From the NCBI GenBank assembly GCA_910588565.1, contig CAJUPF010000092.1, positions 1 through 9,482 of the forward strand: DNA of 9,482 nt, in the 5' to 3' direction. The DNA is from an uncultured Lachnospiraceae bacterium. GTDB lineage: Bacteria > Bacillota > Clostridia > Lachnospirales > Lachnospiraceae. Both the position numbers and the translations under genes were made by a program. The first letter of the stretch is position 1. The number at the start of each line of letters is the position of its first letter. Positions 1-7,044 of the stretch are shown in pieces. The notes under the pieces are model-generated. The model was not told where the DNA came from and searched no databases. It saw only the letters and a program-made list of their open reading frames with translations.

Positions 1-29
1 ATTATTACAAGATATTTTTCACAAAGTTC

Positions 30-47
30 GTGTCACTAACTTGACAC
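30..47. repeat. Inverted repeat at the left edge, possible mobile-element end
   Basis: GTGTCA (30-35) and TGACAC (42-47) are perfect inverted repeats with a 6-base spacer. Just to the right, the reading frame turns abruptly into recognisable SpmA sequence (GLKAMEEL, from about base 53). An AT-rich flank ending in a TTGACAC-like string resembles termini of some IS256-type elements, but that comparison is from memory and no transposase lies in the window. Calling this the edge of an insertion sequence is inference. Confidence 0.3.
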
Positions 48-418
48 AAGGGGGGCTAAAGGCGATGGAGGAGCTAGAAAAGCTGGAGGAGGAGCGGAGA
101 AAAGCGGAGGCTGGGCCGGAAAAAATGCACAGGCTGCGTGAATGGGACGGAAAAGAGCATGGATACAGAAGAGGTAGACGGATGATAAGGAACAGGGCAG
201 CAGTTCCAGAGGGCGTGGCAAGCAATGAAATGTGTACGTTTTTGATTATTAATATTTCATCGCTGCAGCTGATTTCTGTAAATATGATTGCCTACCGGAG
301 CCAGTATGGGAGCGTAAATCCGGCGGCGGTTGCAGGGCCTGGGATTGTGGCAACGGCTGTGAGTACTTTAGCGGCAATTATATTTTGTAAGATCATGGAT
401 AGAAAGCGGAGAATGTGA
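41..418 (+). pseudogene. spmA: C-terminal remnant of spore maturation protein A (SpmA-like)
   Basis: The C-terminal part resembles the end of SpmA, a membrane protein of the nucleoside-recognition (Gate) family that acts with SpmB in spore-core dehydration. The recognisable stretches are GLKAMEEL, then ASNEMCTFLIINISSLQLI, then a segment ending in a hydrophobic helix (about residues 100-118) and a basic tail. A full SpmA is about 190-200 residues; the N-terminal half is missing here. The frame is open to the window edge, but the residues before GLKAMEEL (about bases 2-49) do not look like SpmA, where a GNAATP-type sequence is expected. The only start near the junction is TTG at 41, with no Shine-Dalgarno site. 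About 40 highly charged residues separate the two conserved blocks, more than in the Bacillus protein as I recall it. No spmB follows. It is most likely a 5'-truncated relic; expression from an outside promoter cannot be excluded. Confidence 0.62.
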
Positions 419-450
419 GGCTCTCTGTTTTTTATTGTATGGGTAAATGA

Positions 451-600
451 AAGCGTTCTGCCGGCAGGCGGAATCATTCAAAAAAACAGTGGAAGATTAC
501 AGATGAAGACTGGCGCAGCGGGGAGAAATGGGATGTGTATAAAGAGGCGATTGATGAGCTGAAAGATAAGAAATTTATAGAAAAACAGCACAAGATTAGA
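451..600 (+). pseudogene. Possible relic of a PPK2-family polyphosphate kinase
   Basis: The frame opening after a TGA at 448-450 reads WKITDEDWRSGEKWDVYKEAI from base 490. This resembles the WK(I/V)T-x-EDW-x(4)-KWDxY segment of PPK2/polyphosphate:AMP phosphotransferases. The expected continuation (a TSTxYAPWxxVE-type block) is absent: after about base 567 the frame becomes Lys/Ile-rich AT sequence and stops at 691-693. There is no start codon with a ribosome site. About 25 residues support this, so it is a tentative call; a chance match or another family is possible. The rest of 419-689 shows no other coding signal, only an AT-rich leader (about 600-660) for the next gene. Confidence 0.3.
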
Positions 601-674
601 TTAAAAATACTTGAAATTAGATATAAAATAAAAATGAAATTTAATATATTACAAACAGGATTCTTAGATCAATC

Positions 675-682
675 AAAGGAGG
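675..682 (+). promoter_or_regulatory. Shine-Dalgarno site of the large secreted glycosidase gene
   Basis: AAAGGAGG lies 7 bases before the ATG at 690 and fixes that start. An ATG at 685 is in another frame and meets a stop at once. The AT-rich sequence before it (about 600-660) probably holds the promoter, but I see no well-spaced -35/-10 pair. Confidence 0.85.
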
Positions 683-689
683 ATATGGT

Positions 690-3600
690 ATGAGGAAGTG
701 GAAAAAGGCAGTATCGTTTTTACTGGCTGTGGTTATGGCGCTGGGAACAGTTTTATTTAAGGTACCGGAGCCGGTTTGGGCAGAAAATGCAGAAGAAACA
801 GGGAATGTTGTAACTGTGCTGAAGGGTCAGGATACACAATATTTATGCGTTTCGGGAAATGGAACAATTGGTGGAGAAAATATATTGACATGGACCCAGG
901 ACAATGAAGGAGAGGCGGCTTTACAATGGGAATTTGAACCCATAGAAGGAAGTCAGGGAGTGTATTTTATTAAGAATAAAAACAGTGGAAAATGTCTGGC
1001 CGCTGCTGGCGGCAACCCCGCAATGGGCTGTAATGTAATTCAGTGGGATAAGGAAGCTAATAATAATGGTCAGAAATGGATGGTCGAAAAAGCAGACGAA
1101 GGCGAATGCAAATATAAAATTCGTAATATGCAGGTTGGCGGATATCTTACGGCAAAAAGCGGTGGGAATGGCGATGTAACGATACAAGAGTCTGCGGATT
1201 CAGAATTGCAGCTCTGGGAATCAAAAGTGGAAATTGCTGTAGCAGAGCGTTTAACAGAGGATCATCTTGCAAATGCAGCAAGTGAAGGCGCAGAGGAACA
1301 GTATCTTGCAGTTTCAGGAGGTTCTGCAAACGAAGGAGCAGAGCTTAGTACATGGACAGGTGCGGAATCAAATCAAGCATGGTCTTTTCAGGAAACGGAG
1401 ACAGAAGGCGAATATTATATCGTGAACAGAAGCAGTGGCCGTGCAGCTTCGGCCCAGAATATGCTGGCAGGAAGCAGGCTGGTTCAAAAGGCGGTTGTAA
1501 ATGGCGACGATACTCAGATCTGGAGCTTTATAAAAACAGACACTAACAATACATACAGGATTCGGAACAAAGGAACGCATCTGTATCTTGCGGCTGACGT
1601 GTCCGCTACTGGTTCCAGAATCCTGCAGAAGAATTACGATGCGGATTCCAAACTGCAGCTGTGGAAGATGAAAGCAGGGACAGAGGTAAAGGCAAAAGAA
1701 CATGTTGCAGAGCATGCGGTTAAGATCTGGATAAAAGAGGGCGTGACAGTGACATCCAGTCAGGGCGCGGCAGTGGAGAGCGGACAGGATGTGACATTTA
1801 CCTTAACGCCCAGAGAAGGTTATAAAATTGAAAATTTGAAGCTGTTGGTGAATGGCCTGGAACAGACGCTTACAGACGGCGAGGCTGGCGTGAAGATGTG
1901 TACAATAACAGGTGTGACCGAAGATCTGACTGTAAAAGCGCAGGCAGACGCCACATGCTTAAATGGTTATGTGTATATTCCAGAAAACGATTATACAGGA
2001 AGAAACCAGTGCCTGTCGCCCAGAATTGTAGAAAGCCTGGACGGAAGAACGATGTATTGTACGTTTGAAAACGGAATTCCTTCTGAAATTGAAGAAGGCG
2101 AGTATAGCTTCCCGGTTTATAAAAGCGAAGATAAAGGCCAGAGCTGGATCAGGGTGGGCGAAGTGATTAATGATGATAACGCGCATCCGGATTCCTGGTA
2201 TAAAATTACAAAATATACGAATGCAGGAGCGCCCGAGGAAGCAGAAAAGGTGTCTGAGGGTACCGAAGGGGCATTACGCCATCCCTGGAGCCTGCAATGC
2301 TGTCCGCAGTTATTTGTGCTGCCGGAAGCGATGACAATTGAAAACAAACAGTTGGCAGCGGGAACTTTGCTTTGCGCAGGCGTTGCGGTGCCGTTAGAGG
2401 AAGGCGCGGAAAAAATCGCAGACGCCGGATATGGCGGATTGTGGGATTCTTCTCTGGATTTATATTATAGCGCGGATGAAGGAAAAACTTGGGAGTTTTT
2501 AAATGTCATCGCAGATGTCAAAGAAGACAACCCGAGAAATATTATGGGTTATGATCCGGTATGGGAGCCGTTTTTCTTATACCATACAGACAAAGATGGA
2601 AAGAAGAATTTGATTTGCTATTATTCAGATGAAACGGATAATACGAAAAAGCATTCGCAAAAATTAGTTTATAAGATTTGGGACAGCGCCAGCCAGAAAT
2701 GGGGCGAGGCCGTAGATGTGATTAACCTGAATAGCTCTGGATATGGATGCCCCAGACCAGGCATGCCGATTGTGGCTGAGCTTAGGGACGGCAAATGGAT
2801 GGTAGTATTTGAAACTCCGGGAATGAGTGGAATATGCCAGTATCAAATAGCGGATGATCCGTATCATTGGGATGCGGCGGACGAAGGAACCAAAATGCCG
2901 GCAAGCGGGGGCTCCCCGTATGTCTATACCATGCAGGATGGAACAACCATAGCGGGAACCGGTACTGACTCAGAAGTATTTGAGTATGATGCAGAATCTG
3001 CTTCTTGGACCAAGCATGTAACAAACGTACCTGCAGGCTATAACCGCTGCTATCTGCAGCTTTCTGGCGGCGAGTTTTTTATCACTGGGACGGAAGGCCC
3101 TGGATTTGCCTCACAGAATAATAAGATATTTGTAAAACAGGTTTTTGCTGGAGAAGATCATACGCTTGGCGAGGGCGAGTTTACCGTCACTGCAAAGGTA
3201 GACGGAGGACATGGAAGCATTAATTATTCGGATAGAGCATATACGTTTCGGGAAAATGAAAAACGGACATATGTTATTACGCCGGACGAGGGTTATGCGG
3301 TTGATAAAGTGACGATTAACGGGGAAGAGGCGGAAGTTGAAATTAAAGTGGATTCTAAGGGAGAAATTGGAATACTTTCGCTGGCTGTTCAGAAGGATAT
3401 GGAGATTGCCGCGACATTTACATCAAGTGTGAGAGATTATCTTGAAAGCAAAGTTCCCTTCTCGAATGATGCAGAAAAAGAGGTCAGCACGTATGCTGCG
3501 TATAACGGCAGCAGCAACCTGTTTACCTGGACGGGTAATGGTGATCAGGCAGAAGAGAACCAGTATTATAAATTCCAGAAGATTGAAGAGGGACTGTATC

Positions 3601-3752
3601 TGCTTGTAAGCACGAACAATGGAAAGGCAATAGCGCCTTTATCCATAAGTGAAGGCAGCAAAATTAATTTTGAAACGCTAAATGAAAAAACACCAGGCAG
3701 CAATGGGTATTTGAAGACGCGGGAGATGGATACCGCTATGTCAGAAACGTAG
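690..3752 (+). CDS. Secreted sialidase-fold (GH93-like) glycosidase with ricin-type lectin modules, N-terminal part of a frameshifted gene
   Basis: This is a large exported enzyme, probably removing sugars from a polysaccharide or glycoprotein outside the cell. A signal peptide (KWKK, hydrophobic core 7-23, cleavage probably after VWA at 31) is followed by two ricin-type beta-trefoils (about 40-177 and 202-328), each with Q-x-W-like repeats (QKW, QLW; QAW, QIW, QLW). A bacterial repeat module (343-420) precedes the propeller (about 421-825). The propeller has SPRI near its start, Asp boxes SEDKGQSW (479-486) and SADEGKTW (594-601), WEPFF (625-629), YYSDE (644-648), CPRPGMP (687-693) and VVFE (to E708). 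This motif order recalls GH93 exo-arabinanase-like proteins more than GH33 sialidases. E626 and E708 are plausible acidic catalytic residues by inference. A second repeat module (830-912) leads into a third trefoil, whose frame breaks at about residue 1000. The last 20 residues (to TAG 3750-3752) are out-of-frame sequence. GH33 or an unassigned family remain possible; the substrate is not deducible. Confidence 0.82.
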   Translation: MRKWKKAVSFLLAVVMALGTVLFKVPEPVWAENAEETGNVVTVLKGQDTQYLCVSGNGTIGGENILTWTQDNEGEAALQWEFEPIEGSQGVYFIKNKNSGKCLAAAGGNPAMGCNVIQWDKEANNNGQKWMVEKADEGECKYKIRNMQVGGYLTAKSGGNGDVTIQESADSELQLWESKVEIAVAERLTEDHLANAASEGAEEQYLAVSGGSANEGAELSTWTGAESNQAWSFQETETEGEYYIVNRSSGRAASAQNMLAGSRLVQKAVVNGDDTQIWSFIKTDTNNTYRIRNKGTHLYLAADVSATGSRILQKNYDADSKLQLWKMKAGTEVKAKEHVAEHAVKIWIKEGVTVTSSQGAAVESGQDVTFTLTPREGYKIENLKLLVNGLEQTLTDGEAGVKMCTITGVTEDLTVKAQADATCLNGYVYIPENDYTGRNQCLSPRIVESLDGRTMYCTFENGIPSEIEEGEYSFPVYKSEDKGQSWIRVGEVINDDNAHPDSWYKITKYTNAGAPEEAEKVSEGTEGALRHPWSLQCCPQLFVLPEAMTIENKQLAAGTLLCAGVAVPLEEGAEKIADAGYGGLWDSSLDLYYSADEGKTWEFLNVIADVKEDNPRNIMGYDPVWEPFFLYHTDKDGKKNLICYYSDETDNTKKHSQKLVYKIWDSASQKWGEAVDVINLNSSGYGCPRPGMPIVAELRDGKWMVVFETPGMSGICQYQIADDPYHWDAADEGTKMPASGGSPYVYTMQDGTTIAGTGTDSEVFEYDAESASWTKHVTNVPAGYNRCYLQLSGGEFFITGTEGPGFASQNNKIFVKQVFAGEDHTLGEGEFTVTAKVDGGHGSINYSDRAYTFRENEKRTYVITPDEGYAVDKVTINGEEAEVEIKVDSKGEIGILSLAVQKDMEIAATFTSSVRDYLESKVPFSNDAEKEVSTYAAYNGSSNLFTWTGNGDQAEENQYYKFQKIEEGLYLLVSTNNGKAIAPLSISEGSKINFETLNEKTPGSNGYLKTREMDTAMSET
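3685..3690 (+). other. Frameshift site in an A6 tract
   Basis: Upstream coding runs in the frame of 690. Downstream coding runs in the -1 frame, whose nearest upstream stop is TGA at 3683-3685. The -1 frame is clearly coding from base 3698, reading QQWVF, then GYRYVRN and SGLYLTTP, which complete the interrupted trefoil and match WVKNAASGLYLTTP in the next trefoil. The break therefore lies within 3686-3697, where the only slippage-prone sequence is the A6 run followed by C. One extra A would give a single frame of 1,978 codons including stop (690-6622). The phase is gAA AAA ACa, not A AAA AAC, so canonical tandem -1 ribosomal slippage is not favoured. A mutation, a phase-variable tract or a sequencing error all fit. 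Confidence 0.9.
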
Positions 3753-3817
3753 GTTCCGGCCTGTACCTGACGACTCCGCGGACGCAGGCTTCTGATAAGC
3801 TGGATCAGGAACTGGCT

Positions 3818-6622
3818 TTGCAGGAAAAAGCGGCTTCTGTATCAGATTCGCAGTTATGGAAGATGGGTGAAAGCGGAAAAATACAGCTTTCGGGAGAAGG
3901 CGCGCACCCGTCGGTACAGTATCGTATTACTGTGGAAGAAAGCGAAGGCGGAACCGTGACTGCAGATAAAACAATAGCGGCCAAAGGAGATAGTGTGGCA
4001 TTTGGTATCACTCCGGATGCGGGATATGTGGTAAATGATGTTCTTGTAAACGGTGAATCCGTAAAGGACAGCTTAGCAGAAAATGCGTCAGGATATACAT
4101 TGAACGGTATTGAGGCTGATGTGACGATTCAGGCAGTTTTTGGATCATCCGGCGATTACCGTATTATGATAGACAAGGCAATTGTCAATGGTACTGTCCG
4201 CGCAGATAAAGCGATTGTGTCGCCGGGTGCAAAGGATAAGAGCGTGACGTTTACAATCATACCAAAACTTGGTTATCTTGTGAAACAATTTACCGTAGAT
4301 GGGACTGATGTTACGGATCAGCTTACGCAGGCAGAGGACGGAACCTATACATATAAAATTGAGGAAGTTACGGATGATGTGAATATACAGGCATCTTTTG
4401 AAAGAAACCCGAATATCGATCCGATCGGATATCTGGCAAGCAAGATCCCTTATAAAGCGGGCGAATCGGAAGAGCCTGTTTACGCAGCTTACAGCAACAG
4501 CAATTTATTTACCTGGACGGGAGAAATCAATCAGCCGGATCAGGCGCAGACGAACCAGCGCTGGTCATTTAAGGCTGTTACTCCGGAAGAACCGGACGCT
4601 TCTTCGGAAGGATCAGCGGCCTCTCCGGAAGAGCCGGCAAAATATATCCTGGTCAATGTTGTAGAAGAAAAAGCGATGTCCGCTGTTTCAGAAGAGAAGG
4701 ACAGTCAGATTTGTACGGCGGAAGTGGATGAAACAGATCCAAAACAGCAGTGGATATTTGTAAAAACCGATCCGGCGGATGCCTATGGCTGGGTAAAAAA
4801 TGCGGCAAGCGGATTATACTTGACTACTCCAAAGGATGTCAGAAACAACCAGTCATTCCTGACATTGACAGACAAATTGGCGTCAGATACGCAGATGTGG
4901 AGAACAGATGCGGAAGATGTGATAGAGTTTTTTACAAAAGATGCCCCTCCGGATGAAGTATTTTATCGTATTTCGATCGCCGCAGGGATTGTAAACGGGC
5001 AAGTTACAGCAGATAAAGAGACGGCAAAGGAAAATGAAACAGTCACATTTACCATTACGCCGAATCAGGATTATAGGATCAAAACAGTGACGCTGAACGG
5101 AATGGATTACACAAATTCTGTAATTATGGATACAAATGGAATCGGAACTCTGGAATGGACAGTGACAGAAGATGTAGTAATTTCAGTGGTTTTTGAGCAG
5201 AAAAAGAATCCGGGAACAGATGATGAAACGTATACAGTTACGGCAAATGTCATAGGCGCTGGCGGAAGCATCAGCCATAATGCAGGTGAAGGAAAGGTAG
5301 CTAAGGATACAGAAGTCACATTTACTATTACGCCGGATCAGGATTATAGTATCAAAACAGTGACGCTGAATGGAACAGATTGTACAGCTTCTGTAAAAAA
5401 GGATGCAGACGGAATCGGAACTCTGAAGGTGACAGTGACAGAGAATATAGAAATGAAAGCGGCTTTTGAACAGAAAAAGAATCCGGGAGCAGATGATGAA
5501 AAATATACAGTTACGGCAAATGTCATAGGCGCTGGCGGAAGCATCAGCCATAATGCAGGTGAAGGAAAGGCTGCGAAGGATACGGAAGTTATATTTACCA
5601 TTACGCCGGAAGAGAAGTATACAATCGATACGGTAACCGTAAATGGGATTGCTGCAACGGCAGTGGAACTAGATGCGGAGACAGGAATTGGAACCCTGAA
5701 GGTGACAGTGATAGAAGATATCACGGTAAGCGTTTCCTTTAAAGCGAAATCAGGGGAAGAAAAGCCGAACCCCTCAGAAGAAGATAGGAATGCGGCTAAT
5801 GAGGTAATCCGATTGATTCAGGCAATCGGGACAGTGCAAAATACGGAGGCCTGCCAGAAAAGTATTGCCGCGGCAAGAGCAGCATATGCGAAATTAACGC
5901 CGGAACAGCAGAAATTAGTAACCAACTACAATGTTCTTACAGCAGCTGAAAAGGAATATAACAGGAAAGTAGAAGAAGCAAAGAAAAAGGCGCAGAAGGG
6001 CACAGTTTCCATAGAGGAAGCACAAAAAACCGTCACTTCTGCAAATACAGATAAGAGTGATGTTTCCGGAAGCAAATATAGTGCTTTGAAAGTAAAGGCA
6101 AAGGGCGGCAATAAGTCTGTCAGCCTATCCTGGAGCAAGGTTAAGGGAGCCAGCGGCTATCTGGTATTTGGGGCAAAGTATGGTAAGAAAATGAAGCTGC
6201 TCAAAGAATTGCCGGCTTCTAAAAAATCTTTTAAAATTACCAAACTTTCCAAGGGGACGTATTATAAATATATTGTCGCTGCTTATCAGAATATCATGGG
6301 AGAAAAGCGTGTGACGGAAACGTCCGTAACTGTCCATGTATGTACAACAGGCGGAAAAAAGAAAAATCCCACAGGTATTACAAATGTTAAGTCTAAGATT
6401 AATATAAAGAAAGGGAAATCTGTTACCTTAAAACCGAAGCTAAAGCCAGCTAAGAATGTTGCATCCCGTATGGCAAAATTCCGGTACGAATCGTCCAACC
6501 CGGCAGTAGCAACGGTCAATAAGAAAGGAAAAATTACAGGTAAGAAGAAGGGGAACTGTTATATATACGTTTATACGCAAAATGGAATTTCAAAGAAAGT
6601 GAAAGTAACAGTGAAAAAGTAA
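3818..6622 (+). CDS. C-terminal part of the frameshifted glycosidase: ricin-type, repeat, FN3 and Big2 modules
   Basis: This is the downstream half of the gene starting at 690; real coding continuity begins at about 3691. The nominal TTG start at 3818 sits inside a trefoil and has no convincing ribosome site. Numbered as one 1,977-residue protein, it holds the end of trefoil 3 (to about 1058, QLWKM), repeat modules at 1078-1152 and 1157-1238, trefoil 4 (1246-1408; QRW, QQW, QMW) with an acidic Ser/Glu/Pro insert, three tandem repeat modules (1426-1506, 1515-1597, 1606-1684), a helical segment (1701-1770) with AYAKLTPEQQKLVTNYNVL, an FN3-like domain (about 1798-1884) and a Lys-rich Big2-like domain (about 1897-1977; SSNPAVATVNKKGKITG). 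The repeat modules share the TFTITP-x(3)-Y-x-I-x-TVTLNG pattern of the Flg_new/bacterial-repeat type. No catalytic domain, LPXTG, SLH or terminal membrane helix is seen. The modules probably extend the enzyme and hold it to the wall or glycan. Without frame restoration this half is probably not translated. Confidence 0.8.
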   Translation: MQEKAASVSDSQLWKMGESGKIQLSGEGAHPSVQYRITVEESEGGTVTADKTIAAKGDSVAFGITPDAGYVVNDVLVNGESVKDSLAENASGYTLNGIEADVTIQAVFGSSGDYRIMIDKAIVNGTVRADKAIVSPGAKDKSVTFTIIPKLGYLVKQFTVDGTDVTDQLTQAEDGTYTYKIEEVTDDVNIQASFERNPNIDPIGYLASKIPYKAGESEEPVYAAYSNSNLFTWTGEINQPDQAQTNQRWSFKAVTPEEPDASSEGSAASPEEPAKYILVNVVEEKAMSAVSEEKDSQICTAEVDETDPKQQWIFVKTDPADAYGWVKNAASGLYLTTPKDVRNNQSFLTLTDKLASDTQMWRTDAEDVIEFFTKDAPPDEVFYRISIAAGIVNGQVTADKETAKENETVTFTITPNQDYRIKTVTLNGMDYTNSVIMDTNGIGTLEWTVTEDVVISVVFEQKKNPGTDDETYTVTANVIGAGGSISHNAGEGKVAKDTEVTFTITPDQDYSIKTVTLNGTDCTASVKKDADGIGTLKVTVTENIEMKAAFEQKKNPGADDEKYTVTANVIGAGGSISHNAGEGKAAKDTEVIFTITPEEKYTIDTVTVNGIAATAVELDAETGIGTLKVTVIEDITVSVSFKAKSGEEKPNPSEEDRNAANEVIRLIQAIGTVQNTEACQKSIAAARAAYAKLTPEQQKLVTNYNVLTAAEKEYNRKVEEAKKKAQKGTVSIEEAQKTVTSANTDKSDVSGSKYSALKVKAKGGNKSVSLSWSKVKGASGYLVFGAKYGKKMKLLKELPASKKSFKITKLSKGTYYKYIVAAYQNIMGEKRVTETSVTVHVCTTGGKKKNPTGITNVKSKINIKKGKSVTLKPKLKPAKNVASRMAKFRYESSNPAVATVNKKGKITGKKKGNCYIYVYTQNGISKKVKVTVKK
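5231..5297 (+). repeat. 67-base perfect direct repeat, copy 1
   Basis: By eye this copy is identical to 5504-5570, with a period of 273 bases (91 codons, so in frame). It begins the middle of three tandem repeat modules and encodes YTVTANVIGAGGSI followed by SHNAGEGK. Similarity extends upstream through the linker EQKKNPG(T/A)DDE. Identity at the DNA level points to a recent duplication or gene conversion. Confidence 0.95.
5504..5570 (+). repeat. 67-base perfect direct repeat, copy 2
   Basis: This is the second copy of the 5231-5297 sequence and starts the third tandem repeat module. After it the two modules diverge (TPDQDYSIK against TPEEKYTID), so identity is restricted to the 5' part of the module and its linker. 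Confidence 0.95.
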
Positions 6623-6691
6623 TGCATTATTTGTAATAATCCGCTCCGAAACACAGCTGCAGAGGGCTGCTATAGCGAAAGAGCGTAATAT

Positions 6692-6737
6692 AAAGTGCGT
6701 AAGTTATCAGTAAATGAAACTTGCGCACTTTGTTTTT
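6692..6737 (+). terminator. Rho-independent terminator after the glycosidase gene
   Basis: The arms AAAGTGCGTAAGTT (6692-6705) and AACTTGCGCACTTT (6718-6731) pair over 14 positions with one U-G pair and a 12-base loop. They are followed by a G and five T (6733-6737). It lies 69 bases after the stop at 6622 and isolates the glycosidase from the genes downstream. Confidence 0.9.
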
Positions 6738-6800
6738 ATAAATGGCTTTAGTCTTTTTGTCTTGACTGGTAAAATAATTTTATGTTCTTCGATAAATATT

Positions 6801-6818
6801 GTAACAGTTCAGCCTGCA
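6801..6818 (+). repeat. 18-base dispersed repeat, copy 1, containing a LytTR-type 9-mer
   Basis: GTAACAGTTCAGCCTGCA differs from 9313-9330 by one base (A/G). The 9-mer ACAGTTCAG (6804-6812) fits the LytTR/AgrA half-site consensus [TA][AC][CA]GTTN[AG][TG] at every position. A weaker match, TATGTTCTT (6781-6789), starts 23 bases upstream, slightly more than the usual 21-22. Regulatory function is inference. Confidence 0.45.
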
Positions 6819-6961
6819 GATGGCGGGAATGATTTTTCAAACACGCTCTAGGAAGTAAAGATTGATTTTATAAAAAAGATAGTCTATAATTTTAAAAAGT
6901 ATAGAAAGAGTAGAATTAAATTAAAAAGATATAAAAAGTTTAGGTTTCGTAAAGATAAAAC

Positions 6962-6991
6962 TTGACGTCAGTCTACTTGGCTCTGTATGTA
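6962..6991 (+). promoter_or_regulatory. Candidate promoter of the DUF1186 gene
   Basis: TTGACG (6962-6967) and TATGTA (6986-6991) are separated by 18 bases and lie about 55 bases before the ATG at 7045. The -35 is good and the -10 is mediocre. An alternative -10-like string, TATAAT at 7025-7030, lies too close to the start to serve with a normal leader. The gene's Shine-Dalgarno site is AAAAGGAG (7031-7038), 6 bases before the ATG. Confidence 0.4.
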
Positions 6992-7044
6992 AGTGTAAAT
7001 TCGGCAGCGAATATGGCGCGTGTATATAATAAAAGGAGAAACGT

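Larger units (their letters stand above)
6738..7030. other. AT-rich intergenic region without a gene
   Basis: No credible coding frame is seen. The stretch from about 6850 to 6960 is strongly purine/AT-rich on the + strand (runs of A, TATAAAAAG). It contains an 18-base element (6801-6818) repeated at 9313-9330, a weak CCTGC/GCGGG hairpin just after it (6813-6827) followed by TTTTT, and a candidate promoter at 6962-6991. Confidence 0.7.

Noticed and set aside
3685..3691. AAAAAAC as a programmed -1 ribosomal slippery heptamer
   Set aside because: In the incoming frame it is read gAA AAA ACa, not A AAA AAC, so tandem slippage would leave a mismatched A-site codon. A frameshift mutation, tract variation or read error is simpler.
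4398..4956. Alternative + strand frames within the C-terminal half of the glycosidase
   Set aside because: They overlap well-supported trefoil 4 coding in another frame and show no domain of their own.
5231..5570. Two spaced repeats as a CRISPR-like array
   Set aside because: There are only two copies, 67 bases each with a 206-base interval, inside a coding frame with period 273; they are protein-module repeats.
5183..5724. Long minus-strand open frames with repeated sequence opposite the repeat modules
   Set aside because: They mirror the tandem repeats of the + strand gene, lack ribosome sites, and their repetition follows from the coding repeats.
6762..6790. TTGACT at 6762 as a promoter -35
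   Set aside because: No acceptable -10 lies 16-18 bases downstream; the nearest AT-rich hexamers are at 13 or 24 bases.
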